From Cliona cf. orientalis (taxonomy: Eukaryota > Porifera > Demospongiae > Clionaida > Clionaidae): 64,000 nucleotides of DNA. The notes beneath the pieces were generated by a model. That model did not search any database and was not told the DNA's origin. It worked only from the letters and a program-made list of their open reading frames with translations. The DNA lies in NCBI GenBank assembly GCA_963930775.1, contig OZ005689.1, positions 27,912,044 to 27,976,043 of the forward strand. Direction: 5' to 3'. Of this stretch, positions 23,534 through 35,240 are shown piece by piece (position 1 is the first letter of the stretch; each line of letters opens with the position of its first letter). A program made the position numbers and the translations under genes.

Positions 23534-23830
23534 GTCATAGTCCCTAGGTTATTGTATAGTAAATACTCATGCATGAATTAGTTTAGACTTACCAGGTGGC
23601 GCTTCGAAGTTGATGGTTAGGGCTGCTGAAGATATACTACTAACATCGTAGAAGCTTCGTGGTGTACAGATTCTCCTTCGCAGTTGATCTTTCAAGAAGT
23701 ACAAAACATGGACTTTCACCCCTCCATTAATCCGCTCGCGTTGTGTAAAAAAGTCAGGCGGGGCGGGGCGGGCGCAATATTCCGCGTAGGCCCTAAAGGG
23801 TTAAGTAGGGCTGACCCGGATATACCATAT

Positions 23831-24452
23831 GTGACCGTATCTGACAAAACCCGGCATATGGGATCCGTGCGCTATTCGCGCAGTACCTCAAGTCAAAAAA
23901 TATCGAAGTGTCATATACATGCCGAAGAATCTTTCTACTAACCTTTGCCATTGTCTACGGAGGCTAACCGTAAGTTACAAAGGGGAAATAAGCCTTCATT
24001 TTGACCTACCTAGTCTGTACAGCTACCGTACACGGAGCCCGTTGCTATGGGCGCTAATTAGAATTCTCTACCTAGATACAGCTAGATTCATCGAACTACT
24101 GTACGTTCGCTCACCTTTTTAGCTTCTTAGGCATCGAAGAACAATCGGCTGTCATTGTCAACAAAGAAATTCAACTCTTTCTCGATCTTTACGTTCATTT
24201 CGAACGGCTCCGCCCAGGTCCATTTAATTGATTTCCGGGTCACGCGTAGTATGCGGAAACGCCATAAGCGTGCATAGCAACGCCTTTAGACCGTAATTTC
24301 TCGATTATTGGGGGTGTGGCGCGATCGCAAACAAAGCGCACAGTCGGTCTGAAACTTGAACGCGGGTTAGCTCTATGGTAGAGCCTATCAACCATACATA
24401 AAACTCAACTTTCACCATATGCCATATGCCGGGTTTTCTCAGAGACGGTCAC
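23831..24452 (-). repeat. Family A element, copy A4
   Basis: A 622-bp copy with both ends (GTGACCGTATCTGACAAAAC; GAGACGGTCAC) and the duplication ATAT at 23,827-23,830 and 24,453-24,456. It inserted just beyond the piggyBac 1 right end. The exon-like frame on the minus strand is partly kept, with a stop inside. Confidence 0.9.
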
Positions 24453-25254
24453 ATATATGTAATACATTACAAATTCCAAAATATCTCTAAAATTAGTGAG
24501 AAAATCAGAATCTCCAGCAAATTATCTAATAAGACTAAGATCATTCATCAAATCAATTGTACACGCCAGAACCAGATGTTAAAAAAATAGCCATTTCTCA
24601 TTCTTTCTTTCTTTTTCCTTATCAGGGCTAACTCATGACTGTCTGCACCGCTTGCCTTAGTTCGTGTAGTGTAGAAATCCACTCTATTTTGTAGTGCACA
24701 GGTCCATGGCACGTTAGTTTGGCGTTATCTTGACAGTTATACGTAATGGTGGGTGTGTACATCGCATTAACTAATGGGTGTGTCTGATACGCCATTTTGT
24801 CATACAATGAGCATGCTCGGAATGTGTTTCCATGGTGAAATCATATGACTATGGTCAGGGGGTGCGGCACGCACGGTGCAGCATAAACGTCGAACCGGAC
24901 CGCATACAATATAACTGTCGATCGCTCAGCGCTCAGACACTCGCGGAGCTCAATTCTAGCGTCTAGCCAGGCACCAGGCTCTCCCGCGCGAGCTAACTAT
25001 AGCTTAGTTGACTAGGCCAGTGCAAGCTGAGCGCTATACAGTGAACTGGGTATCAAGAGGCTCCTCAGCAGTCAGCATAAAAGCCAGTTAACAACTTAAA
25101 GAGACACACCGCTACCTGGGCAGCCTTCATCCTTGGAGGGCGAGGCTAAGACTTTGTGCGCTCGCATGAACTTCGGTACCTCCCATCTACTAGCTACTTA
25201 ATTACACTGGAGAGTTGAATGAGCAAGCCATAATATAAGATGGCATTGATATAT
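24453..25254. other. No gene recognised; GC-rich stretch
   Basis: No coding domain. A locally GC-rich, CpG-containing stretch at about 24,860-25,000 (CGCACGGTGCAGC, GTCGAACCGGACCGC) contrasts with the surroundings and could be an old promoter or element end. A TTCTTTCTTTCTTTTT run lies near 24,600. Confidence 0.4.
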
Positions 25255-25920
25255 GTCACCGGATCTGGGAAAACCCAGCATATTGCGAGAATGCACAAGC
25301 AGCGCAATACGCGCTTTTATGTACCTTAGGTAAAAAAATGTCAAAGTCGAATTTTTGACATTCATATCAAAGAACCTTTCTACTAACCTTTGCCACAACC
25401 TACGGAGGGTAAACGTAAGTTACCAAGGTGAAATAAGCCTTTATTTTGACCTACCTAGTCTGTACGGCAGCCGTACACGGAGCCCATTGCTATGGGCACT
25501 AATTAGAATTCTCTACCTAGATACAGCTAGGATTCATCAAACTACTGTATGTTCGCTAACCTTTTTAGCTTCTTGGGCATCTAAGGAACAATCGTCTATC
25601 GTCAGCAACGAAATTAAACCCTTGCTCGATCTTTACGTTCATTTCAAACGGCTCCACCCAGGTCCATTAATTTGATTTCCGGGTCATGCGTAGTATGCGG
25701 AAACGCCATACACGTGCATAGCAACGCCTTTAGACCGTAATTTCTCGATCATTGGGGGTGTGGCACGATCGCAAACAAAGCGCTGTATCTCCACGACAAA
25801 GAGCACAGTCGCTCTGAAACTTGAACGCGGCCTAGCCCTATGGTAGAGCTTATCAAATATGTGGCTAACTAAAAAATCATAAAATTCGCTATATGCCGGG
25901 TTTTCCCGTAATGATGTCAC
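25255..25920 (-). repeat. Family A element, copy A5
   Basis: A 666-bp copy with diverged ends (GTCACCGGATCTGGGAAAAC at left; CCGGGTTTTCCCGTAATGAT before GTCAC at right). I see no clear target duplication. It abuts a proline-rich open frame on its right side. Confidence 0.8.
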
Positions 25921-26176
25921 CGAAGAGGGTGGTAATCTCTCCGCTAGTGTAGCAGCCACACCACCTCCTGCCTCCTCCACCCCTACACCTCCCCAGCGAG
26001 TGAGCCCTCTCCCTCCTCCCTCGTCCCCACCTCCACCCATAAGCAAACTCCAGACTCCAGTCAAAGCCTCGCTACCAGCTATTGAGCTGTCCACCCCAGA
26101 CATCACTTATACTCCACCCTCCACCAACGCCCAGGATGAGCCGAGAGGAATCGAACAGGGAACTCATTCAAAGTAA
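25921..26176 (+). pseudogene. Proline/serine-rich open frame, unknown
   Basis: A plus-strand frame runs from the family A end to a stop at 26,174-26,176, with VAATPPPASSTPTPPQRVSP and LPPPSSPPPPISKLQTP. Low complexity. Such linkers occur in piggyBac-type N-terminal regions, but no domain fixes its identity. It has no start codon of its own and looks like an exon remnant cut by copy A5. Confidence 0.3.
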
Positions 26177-26860
26177 ACTAGATAGCATGTTTAATGTCAC
26201 AATCATGGGATAATGTGGCTAGCATTCATGATCATGTATTTAATAACAGTACATGCTCACGCATTAGTACTGTGCGTATGCACAGATGTAAGCGATTGCA
26301 GAGGCCACACCCCTCCAACTAAGTATGAGGGTATTTCCAATGGCTAACCACTGACCACTTTCCACAGTGAAAGCACTGCCCATACTACAACCATGGCTTG
26401 TGATCTGCTATGCACTACACCAGATGCACATAGGAAACAACTTCCCAAACCCTACTGTAGTAGCACACTCCTTTGGTAGGTCATGCTCCATAGGACAATG
26501 ATAAAGGTGTGATTAAGGGACAGTGTATGCTGAATATAGAACTATGGGATTTAGTTGACGGCAATCCTGGGTGAGCTTTATGCACGTTATTGTAGCGTTC
26601 CATACCAATTAGAAAGTGCACAGTAGTCACCAACCCCTTCTCTTTGCTGTAATGGCTGGGATCAAAGGGTAAATTCATGAATGTGACTAGCTATTTTAGT
26701 CTTAAAGTACTGTATTTGTACACACGGATTAGTCACACTGGGAGATCACAAGTTATGATACATGGGATGTAGTTTTGTGAGCCCCACTAAAGTAAATTAG
26801 GGTCAAATGCGTAGTTTTGTACTAACAGCATTATACTATGAGGAGCCATAGTGAGACGTT
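26177..26860. other. No gene recognised
   Basis: Between the proline-rich frame and the MULE. No repeat or domain seen. Part is probably 5' flank or intron of the MULE gene, whose first clear exon follows the acceptor TTTCTTCTTAG ending at 26,880. Confidence 0.4.
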
Positions 26861-26880
26861 TTGGCTGTTTTCTTCTTAGG

Positions 26881-29800
26881 TAATGCTGCAATCACAAAGA
26901 GTAAGCTGCATCCTCTCTCCTTTGAAGCTCCTCCACCTGCAGAATCTATATTGAAGCTGCTCCTGAGTCCAGATATTGACCGGAGCCATGTATGCCGTGT
27001 ATGGCCAGTTTCAAACATTGAAGGCAGTGCTACTTTCGTTGTTGACATTACATCTCTTAAGCATCCGGATGACGTCCGTAAAGATTTCTTCGGAAAATGG
27101 ATACATTCGGGTTCACATCCTATTACTTTCAAAGCCACTATTGAAACAGATGGAGAGGTCTTAGTGGAATAATGTGCTCCGGGCGCTTCTGGGAATGTAT
27201 TTTACCTGCACAGACTCCACAGCTATCACCCATCTAATGGGCAGGGTGGATAGATGTGGAGGAGGTGGCCAGCATTGTACACAGTATCGCATGGTTCCCT
27301 ATACCTTTTTATGTACACATACCTACTTTGTATTTACAGATTATACTTTCTTCTTTTCTTAGATAAATCGTACAACCCACATCCTCCTATGCCTAGTTGT
27401 TTACTACATGCCACCTGGATTTTCTCCCGTTGTTGTTTCACATGGAAACTCTAAGTCAATGGTTTCCCTACTCTTCCTAGTACATCTGAAGATATCAAGA
27501 GGAAATATGCTGGCTGTGGCCTGAAAGAAATCATTTCAAGCATTGACAGTTGTGTGGGAGGTATTGTACATGCTAGTTATCCGGGTGAACTCCCTCACAA
27601 CGAGCAGCAACTTTCAAATTTCAAACGTCACATATCTGCCAGTGGGGAACAAAGATTGCCTGGTCAGTCTGAGTCGAATGAACTGTACAGTATCATGTTG
27701 AAAGCTCATTTAGAAGACGGAAGCAAGAAGTTTATTAGAGATGTAAAGGCCTATCCTGAGCCTGCAATAGTCTTGGCTTCTCAGCAGCAGCTTGTAGACT
27801 TGAAGCGGTTCTGCTGTGACTCTTGTGGCTTCTCAATATTGACTGTCGATCCCACATTTTCACTTGGGGATTTTGATGTCACCCCAACTACATATCGTCA
27901 CTTACTCCTATGTAGCAAACACACCAACAAACCACCTGTGATGCTTGGGCCGACCATGATTCACTACAGAAAGAACTTCAGCACATACAAATTTCTTGTA
28001 TGATTGCTGAAAATAGGAATCTAGTAGGGGTACGTGCTTTCGGCACTGATGGTGAAAAGCCATCGATTGATGCTTTTAGTCATGAATTTAAGTATGCAGT
28101 GCACTTGACATGCTTTAATCATGTGAGACGAAATCTCATAGACCAGCTACGTGTTTTACAGATTCCTGATGATGTTCAAACAGAGATATTGAACGATGTT
28201 TTTGGACGAAAGGTGGGATCCATGCAGCTAACAGGTTTGGTTGATTCACCCAGCACATCTTCATTCAATGAGAAGTTGAGCACGCTTATGACCAAGTGGA
28301 AGCTGCATGATTTAGAGGACAACAAAGGGCCTGTAAACTTGTTCTGTTCTTGGTTTCGTGCTAATAAGGAGGCAGTTGTTCGAGATAATATGCTATGTCC
28401 AGTACGTGAAGAAGCTGGTATGGGATCACCTCTAGGCCTTTCTATACCAATAGTAGTGAGTGCATCAACGTTTTGAAGGTCAAAGTTGACTATAAACATA
28501 CAGAATTGACGGTTTGTTGACAAACTTCGACAGCTAGTAGAGGAACAGCAACGTGAGGCCGAGAAGGCTGTAGTTGGATGTGGCAAATGTTACCTTCAGT
28601 GCCAGTACAGTGAGTTGGCAGTACCACAAAGTAGGTGGTTTGCAATGAACAAGGAACTAAGACAAAAGAAGTTGAAGAAATTTAATGCGATGCATGTGCT
28701 TGCAGTCGGTGATGGCCCACGTACATCTAATTCTACCTTCGATTTATGCCCCACTTTGTCCTCAACGAATGATGCTGAATCTGATAGTGTACCATTCACA
28801 GTGGACTCCACATTGACTGAAAGTGTGCAGCCATCTCTTTGCCAACCAATTACAGCCACATTGTTGTACAATAAATTGTCAACTCTTGGTGATAGATTAG
28901 AGGTCTACCTCCTGCAGCCATTGATGGAATTGCCAGTAAAGCTGTAGAAATTTTGTGCACAGATGGAGCGATTGTGCCTGCTCCATGGTACTCATCTGAG
29001 GCAAAGATGGTCATCAGTCGCTCCGGCAAACGCCCTCATTTGATTCTCCCAAAGAAGAAATGTGGCGGACTGTCATGTGATGATGATTGTCCCCAGTATA
29101 AATCAGCAAAGTTGTATTGTCATACTGTTGCTGCTGCGGAGTACAATAAAAGCCTTGATCAGTTCATTTCTTCTTATTGAAGTGTTAAGAAAGTTCCAAA
29201 TATTATAAAACTTGCTACTACAGGTATGCCCAAAGGGAGGGGGCGGAAGGGGACCAAGGCGCCTGCAAAGAGACGGCCTCCTATTCCGGTGGAAACAAGA
29301 ATTGAACTTCACCCACACTCATCAGAACCTACTGGCACTATGGTTGGAAGGGAACCTCACATTTCACCAATCTGTATCTGCTGTGTATCAGCCGTCACTA
29401 ACTGCTCTAATATCTGTGACAATCGGTGCATCTTCACTGCCAAGCCCATTTGTCCCTAGAACTGCAGCAAGTTTTCCTTCACCATTCAGTCCCTCAGCAG
29501 CAGCACCATATTCGTCTCCATATTCACCAATGTTTTCAACTCCATGCCTGTCTCCACTGTGTATGCACCCTCAGCCACAACCTCTCGTATTATGGACTTG
29601 ATCCCAGTGGAGGTGTAAATCCATTTCGTGCTCACTTCATTACGGGTAACATCAGTGTCTGCAATGGATGCAAGAGAAAGTATGACAAAAAAATTGGACC
29701 CCCTCATGACCTTCGTCTACAACATGAAGAGTGGCGCACATTCACACCGCCAGGCTCAAGTGACAAGCAGAGTCGTTTTGGCAATGTATACTATCATTAC

Positions 29801-29926
29801 AATGTTGCCTGCATTATGGCTATTTGACCTACCTTCCTTGCCACTAGTGTGGTAGTTCCACCAGAAATCCAGCACAAATTGTTACCTCATTTCATTTATG
29901 CTACATTTGGAGTTTTCATCATGTGA
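26881..29926 (+). pseudogene. Mutator-like (MULE) transposase with SWIM-type cluster, decayed
   Basis: The N-terminal exon (26,881 to about 27,250) has HPLSFEAPPPAESILKLLL and GKWIHSGSHPITFKA, with one stop at 27,170. The exon from about 27,480 carries the MULE catalytic start: SILTVDPTFSLGDFDVTPTT, then PPVMLGPTMIHY. After a frame change near 27,995 come AFGTDGEKPSIDAF and HLTCFNHVRRNLIDQL. Blocks at 28,470-28,950 follow in changed frame. A SWIM-like cluster (CDDDCPQYKSAKLYCHTVAA) lies at 29,077-29,140. A basic exon (MPKGRGRKGTKAPAKRRP) follows, and a C-terminal block (FITGNISVCNGCKRKYD) runs to a stop at 29,926. It is a DDE cut-and-paste transposase family. Several stops and frame changes make this copy inactive. 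Element ends were not found. Confidence 0.8.
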
Positions 29927-29944
29927 AGTTCCACACTCTAACTA

Positions 29945-32900
29945 TCATGTCTTATCTTGTATTGTTCAAGCGCATGATTATTATTATTCGCGGATGCAGC
30001 CTATGGAGGTGTCGAAGGAGCTAGCCAGGGGACGTGTGCTACCAAAGCAGCCGCTCAACAGGCTCCACCTTATGATGGCTGCTCAACTTGGGAAGCCTAC
30101 AGAACCCAGTTCGAGATGCTAGCACGAGTGAATGGCTGGAACGAGATGGAGAAGGCCACCTACCTAGCTGTCCGCCTAATAGGCCCAGCATTGACAGTGC
30201 TAAGCAATATTCCTCGTGATAATCTGTATAATTACTCTTCGCTTATTACAGCTCTTGAGGCCCGGTTTGGGTTTGCACATCAACCGGAGCTCCACCAAAT
30301 TAAGTTGAAAAACCAGACTAGAAAGAGAGAGGAGAGTTTGGCAGAGTGAACAATGTCAAACAGGTTTCCTGTGATGACATTAAACAGTGTTTACAAGAAT
30401 GTCTAAAAGATTGTTTCCACAGAAGGAATCCCAGGGGAGACAGAGAAGGTCGGCTGGAGGTCCCCAAAAGAAGAGAAGGGTGATCAAAGGGAACTGCTGG
30501 TCATGTGGGAAGCCTGGTCACATGCAACAGGACTGTCCAGAACCGGAGAAGCAGCCCTCGGCCCAGCCTTCCAACCATTAGCAGGGAAACGGCCAATAGC
30601 CAGGCTTGAGGGGCTAGGGAAACTGATGCCCCTAGCAAGTGTACAAAACCGGATTTGGACTGGGAGCTTCTTGTGGATTGGTGACTCCAGGATCAGTTGG
30701 AGGTAATAGCTGTATACTGACAGTGGATACAGGAAGCAACATCTCCATTGTGCACCCCCGAGATACTCCAGCGCTCATCGATCAGAGCAACTATTCAGCC
30801 GGTAGGTAGAAAGTCAGCTCCGCACTGTGACTGGAGAGACAGCTCCAATTCTGGGAAGGAGTACTACACATTGGAACCAAACAAGTGCCTCTTTAACAAC
30901 CTCGAGTGACTAAGCTGGCCTGTTGCAGATGCTACACCACTACTCCTATCACCATACCATACCATACCATACCACCTTCTTCTGAAATAATTGTGCCTAC
31001 TAAAGTAGAGACTGAATGGATTAGATGGGCAGTACTCCAACCTGAGGAGACTGAGACCACACTCACACACAGAGGTATACTGGTTGGTAGGACCCTCGTT
31101 GATTTATAAAGAGGGGACATACCTGTGTGGTTGATGAACTTGTCCCAAAAGCCACAGCACATTCAGAGAGGAACTCCACTTGCTACCTACAAGCCGGTGC
31201 TGAGTGTAGTGCAAACGGTGGTGGAACCCGCCCTAACTAATGTGAGTCTGTCTGATTCCCTTCCACCCCATGTGAGGGTGCTGTATGAGAGAGCAGCACC
31301 CCATCTCTTTCTACACCAAAGGCAATGGTTGCATGTATTCCTTGTTGCTTGACTATGTCAATATTTTTTTGCAGGGGCCGCAAGATTTGGGACAAACCGA
31401 TTTGGTTAAGCACATCAATGTGGGCGATGCACAGCCAGTACGGCAAGCACCAAGAAGACTGCCATCTGCCAAGCGAGAAGAAGCACAGAAGGCTGTTGAA
31501 GATATGGCGGAACAAGGACTCATCAAACCACCCCACAGACCTTGGTCTTCTCCCGTGGTACTTGTGAAAAAGAAATATGGGTCTCTCCGCTTTTGTGTGG
31601 ATTACTGCCAGCTGAACTACGTAACTCGCAAGGACTCGTATCCTCTGCCATGGGTGGATGACGCCCTAGTGGCCTTGGCTGGCATGAAATGGTTCTCCAC
31701 ACTTGATCTTCGGAGTGGGTATTGGCAGATGAAACTGGATGAAATGTCCAAGGAGAAGACTGCCTTTTCAACCGGGAGTGGCGTCTGGCAATTCAGGGTC
31801 AGGCCATTTGACCTGTGCGATGCCCCTGCCACATTTGAGAGGTTGATGGAGCAAGTGCTGGCAGATTTTCCATGGAGAGTGGCCATGGTGTACATTGATG
31901 ACATCCTGGTGTCAGGTGGTACCTTTTGAAGAGCATCTGGCCAATCTAAGGACGGTGTTTGAGCAATTGAGAGTAGCCAAGCTGAAGTTGTCGCCTGGCA
32001 AATGCAACCTCTTCCAGCCGAAAGTTGGTTACCTGGCCACATCCTCCGCGCAGATCGGATCTCTATCGATCCGAGGAAGATAGAAGCAGTCAGTACATAG
32101 CAACCCACCCACAAGTCTCTCTGAGCTCCAGAGCTTTCTTGGACTCTGTTCCTACTACCGGAGGTTTATCACATCCTTTGCGGAGATAGCTAAGCCACTG
32201 CACAATCTGCTGGAAAATAAGCGAATGTTTGAGTGGTCACAGAAGGAGCAACAAGCATTTCAAGAATTAAAGGATCGATTGATTAGTGAGAGCTCCCATA
32301 CTGGGTTACCCGCTACCGGATGCCCCTCTCATTTTGGACACAGATGCCAGCAACCAGGCTGTCGGAGCTATTCTGTCGCAATTTCAAGATGGACAGGAGC
32401 AAGTTATTGCCTATTATAGTCAAACCTTGAGTCGCCCACAGAAGCAATATTGCATTTCTAGACGGGAGCTGGTGGCTGTCATAAATGCTGTACAGCACTT
32501 CCATCACTATCTTTACGGTCAGCATTTCACTGTGAGGACACACCATGCTGCTCTGAAGTGGCTGCTCAGCTTCCGAAATCCTGAAGGGCAGATTGCACGC
32601 TGGATTCAGAGATTACAGGAATATGATTTTGAAATTGAACACCACTCTGGACTAAAATACAACAATGTGGATGCTTTATCCAGACGCCCTTGCCTGTAAG
32701 CACTGTGATCGTCAAGAAACCAAGGAAAGACTGGCCACCCTTGATCAAGTTCCCACTACAAATGACGAAAAGATTGAACCAAAAGCCGGTACAGTGAGCC
32801 TAACCCCAGCAGAATCTGCATCCACCATTTACATGAGTCAGTATTCACAAATCAAACAAGAACAATGCAAGATCCGGATATGAAACCAATCCTAGAGTGG

Positions 32901-34560
32901 AAAGAAAAGTCAGTTGAAAGGCCAAAGTGGTCGGCAGTATCCTCCTATTCTCCAACAACCAAATACTACTACTGGTCACAATGGAAGAGCCTGAAAATAA
33001 TGAATGGAGTCCTGCATTAACTCTGGGAAAGCCCCTCTGGTGATAGAGTGGTACCTCAACTTGTTCTTCCGAAATAGATGAGAAAGGAAGTGTTTATGCA
33101 GTTACACAGCACTCCTACAGCAGGCCATTTAGAGGCCACTTGGGACTAAACGAGACCAGATCGGATCAGGCAAAGATTCTATTGGCCACACTGTCTCCAA
33201 GATGTGAAAGATTGGTGCAAAATTTGTGATCTGTGTGCATCTCGCCGGGGGCCCCCCAGGAAACAGAGGGCTCCAATGCATCAGTATAGTGTGGGGGCAC
33301 CAGCTGAAAGGATCGCACTCAACTTGCTTGGCCCACTACCAACCACCGAATCAGGAAATAAGTATGTCCTGCTGGTCGCCGATTACTTCACCAAGTGGCC
33401 AGAAGCATACTTGCTGCCAAACCAGGAAGCCGTAACGGTTGCCGAAGTCTTGGTGAAGGAGTACATCTGCTGCTTCGGAGTTCCATTAGAGATCCACTCC
33501 GATCAAGGCCGAAATTTTGAGAGCAACGTCTTTCAAGAAATGTGCTCACTCCTAGGAATCAGATAAACCCGGACCACTCCGCTTCACCCTCAGTCCGACG
33601 GTATGGTGGAAAGGATAAATAGGACATTGGAAGCACAACTGTCAAAGTTTGTAGACGAGCACCGGCGTAATTGGGACCAGTACATACCTCTTCTAATGAT
33701 GGCGTTGAGATCAGCAACACACAAGACAACTAAATGCTCTCCAGCCATGCTACAGTTTGGCCACGACTTGCGGCAACCGGTCGACTTACTCCTTGGAAGA
33801 TCAGAAGAACCAGTAACTACCACTGATTACTGTGAGCTTCTACAAGAGCGGCTGGAGCAAGTTCACCGCTACGCCGGGGAGAATTTAAAGATCTCGACGG
33901 CTCGGGCGAAGAATTACTATGACCTGCATGCAGATGACGTCACATTCAAGGAAGGTGATGCAGTGTGGCTACACAACCCCTGCAAGAAGGTAGGACATTC
34001 CCCTAAATTGATGCGCCCCTGGGAGGGACCCTACACAATCGTTAAAGTCCTCAATGATGTTGTATACCAAATTCAGCTAACAATAAGAAGCAAAGCTTAA
34101 GTAGTGCACAGGAACCGGCTTTGAAAGTATTCTGGAGCCACCCCACCAAGCTGGTTCTCAAGTACACAACCCTCAAATCCATCCAACAGGGAGGAGCCCA
34201 ATGAAGAATCATCGGCTGAGAGCGCTCAAACTAACCTACCCTACCCGAACAAGAAGGCTCAAGGGAAACAACTGTGTTGCAGTACTCGGGAGAGAAAAGC
34301 TGTCGAACGATTTCAAGCACAAGAATGTGGCATCTTGGGACAAGACACACCTAAGAAGGGGGCAGTGTAACGGACTACCATATTAGGAATGGTCACCCTA
34401 GAGATGTTATTCCATAACAAATTAGCATTCACCAATTGTTAGCCCTTAAACATGTTTTGTGTACGTCTTGTCTGTTGTCTGTAACCCCCTAATGTGCTGT
34501 GTTTAAAGCCCTGTGAAACTGCCAGATTAAGATTCATTTCCAGTGATATTTCTGCAGTGT
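29945..34560 (+). mobile_element. Fossil Gypsy/Ty3-type LTR retrotransposon
   Basis: Parts in order: a capsid-like gag stretch (about 30,000-30,350), a CCHC zinc knuckle (about 30,500-30,540), an aspartic-protease-like stretch (about 30,720), reverse transcriptase (about 31,390-32,110), RNase H (about 32,220-32,700) and integrase with its zinc-binding head (about 33,120-34,100). A purine-rich tract (AAGAAGGGGGCAG) precedes a probable 3' LTR starting TGTAACGG at 34,375. Only one LTR is recognisable. The copy is broken, with roughly ten disruptions, and looks old. It lies between the MULE and the hAT fossil. Confidence 0.88.
34375..34560 (+). repeat. Probable 3' LTR of the Gypsy fossil
   Basis: Begins TGTAACGG right after a polypurine-like tract. 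The right limit is uncertain because no second LTR is present for comparison; hAT coding sequence begins near 34,565. Confidence 0.55.
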
Positions 34561-35240
34561 ACTACTAAGTGCCTGCTCACTAACCTGCTGCCATTTATCA
34601 ACAGTCAAGTCCACGCTGCAAAAGCATTTCTTGATATGTGCAGAAGTACACAAATGAGAGTAGATCAGTATATGACCTTAGAATATGATAAACAAATAGC
34701 TAAAAACCGATCATTTCTTAACACTTAGCGGATGTGAAAAATTATTTAAATATCACGCCCGGACGTCACGCGGAACGTGACATCATTTCCCCCAGATGGT
34801 CTCCTTCAACCGCGTGCTTTGAAGATGGAAGGCATGGAAGGAGAGGGAAAGATCGACTTTCCTTAGGCTAGCGACTTGAGCGATGAGATTGGGAAGCTAC
34901 CCATGGCAACGCTAAAGCCTCACGAGTCCGTTAAGCTTTAGATAAGCTGAACGCATTTCATTGAGGTTCGACTCACTGGGCGTTGATTGTGGACAAGTTT
35001 TTAGTGGCCAAACACTGGAGTAAACCAGCGAGAAGCCTCTCATGATGGCAAATCTGGGACGGGACATGCATACAGACAAACGGTAAGCAAAATAAAATAA
35101 AGTAGCTATAGCTGGGTAGTCATAAGTGTTTTGAGGAGTTGGGCGAAGCAAAATTTGAAAGTAGCTATAGCTAGGTAGTCATAAGTGTTTGGAGGGGTGG
35201 GGCGAGCGATGATTGGTTGGTGGAGCAGCGAGATAAGTTA

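Larger units (their letters stand above)
6991..23800 (+). mobile_element. piggyBac element 1, interrupted by a large insertion
   Basis: Both ends are TTAA (6987-6990, 23,801-23,804) followed by the inverted repeat CCCTTTAGGGCC. Its 5' exons (7224-7474) and 3' exon (21,793 on) are in matching phase, so the roughly 14.3 kb between them behaves like an intron that has received other elements: the KDZ/DUF3987 unit, the minisatellites and smaller insertions. The alternative, two unrelated piggyBac remnants, is weakened by the matching terminal repeats and splice phase. Confidence 0.7.

Noticed and set aside
24860-25000. CpG island or host promoter
   Set aside because: Locally GC-rich, but no gene starts near it and it is short; recorded only as composition.
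34960-34980. tRNA B-box-like GGTTCGACTC
   Set aside because: No A box upstream; it lies in the piggyBac 2 flank.
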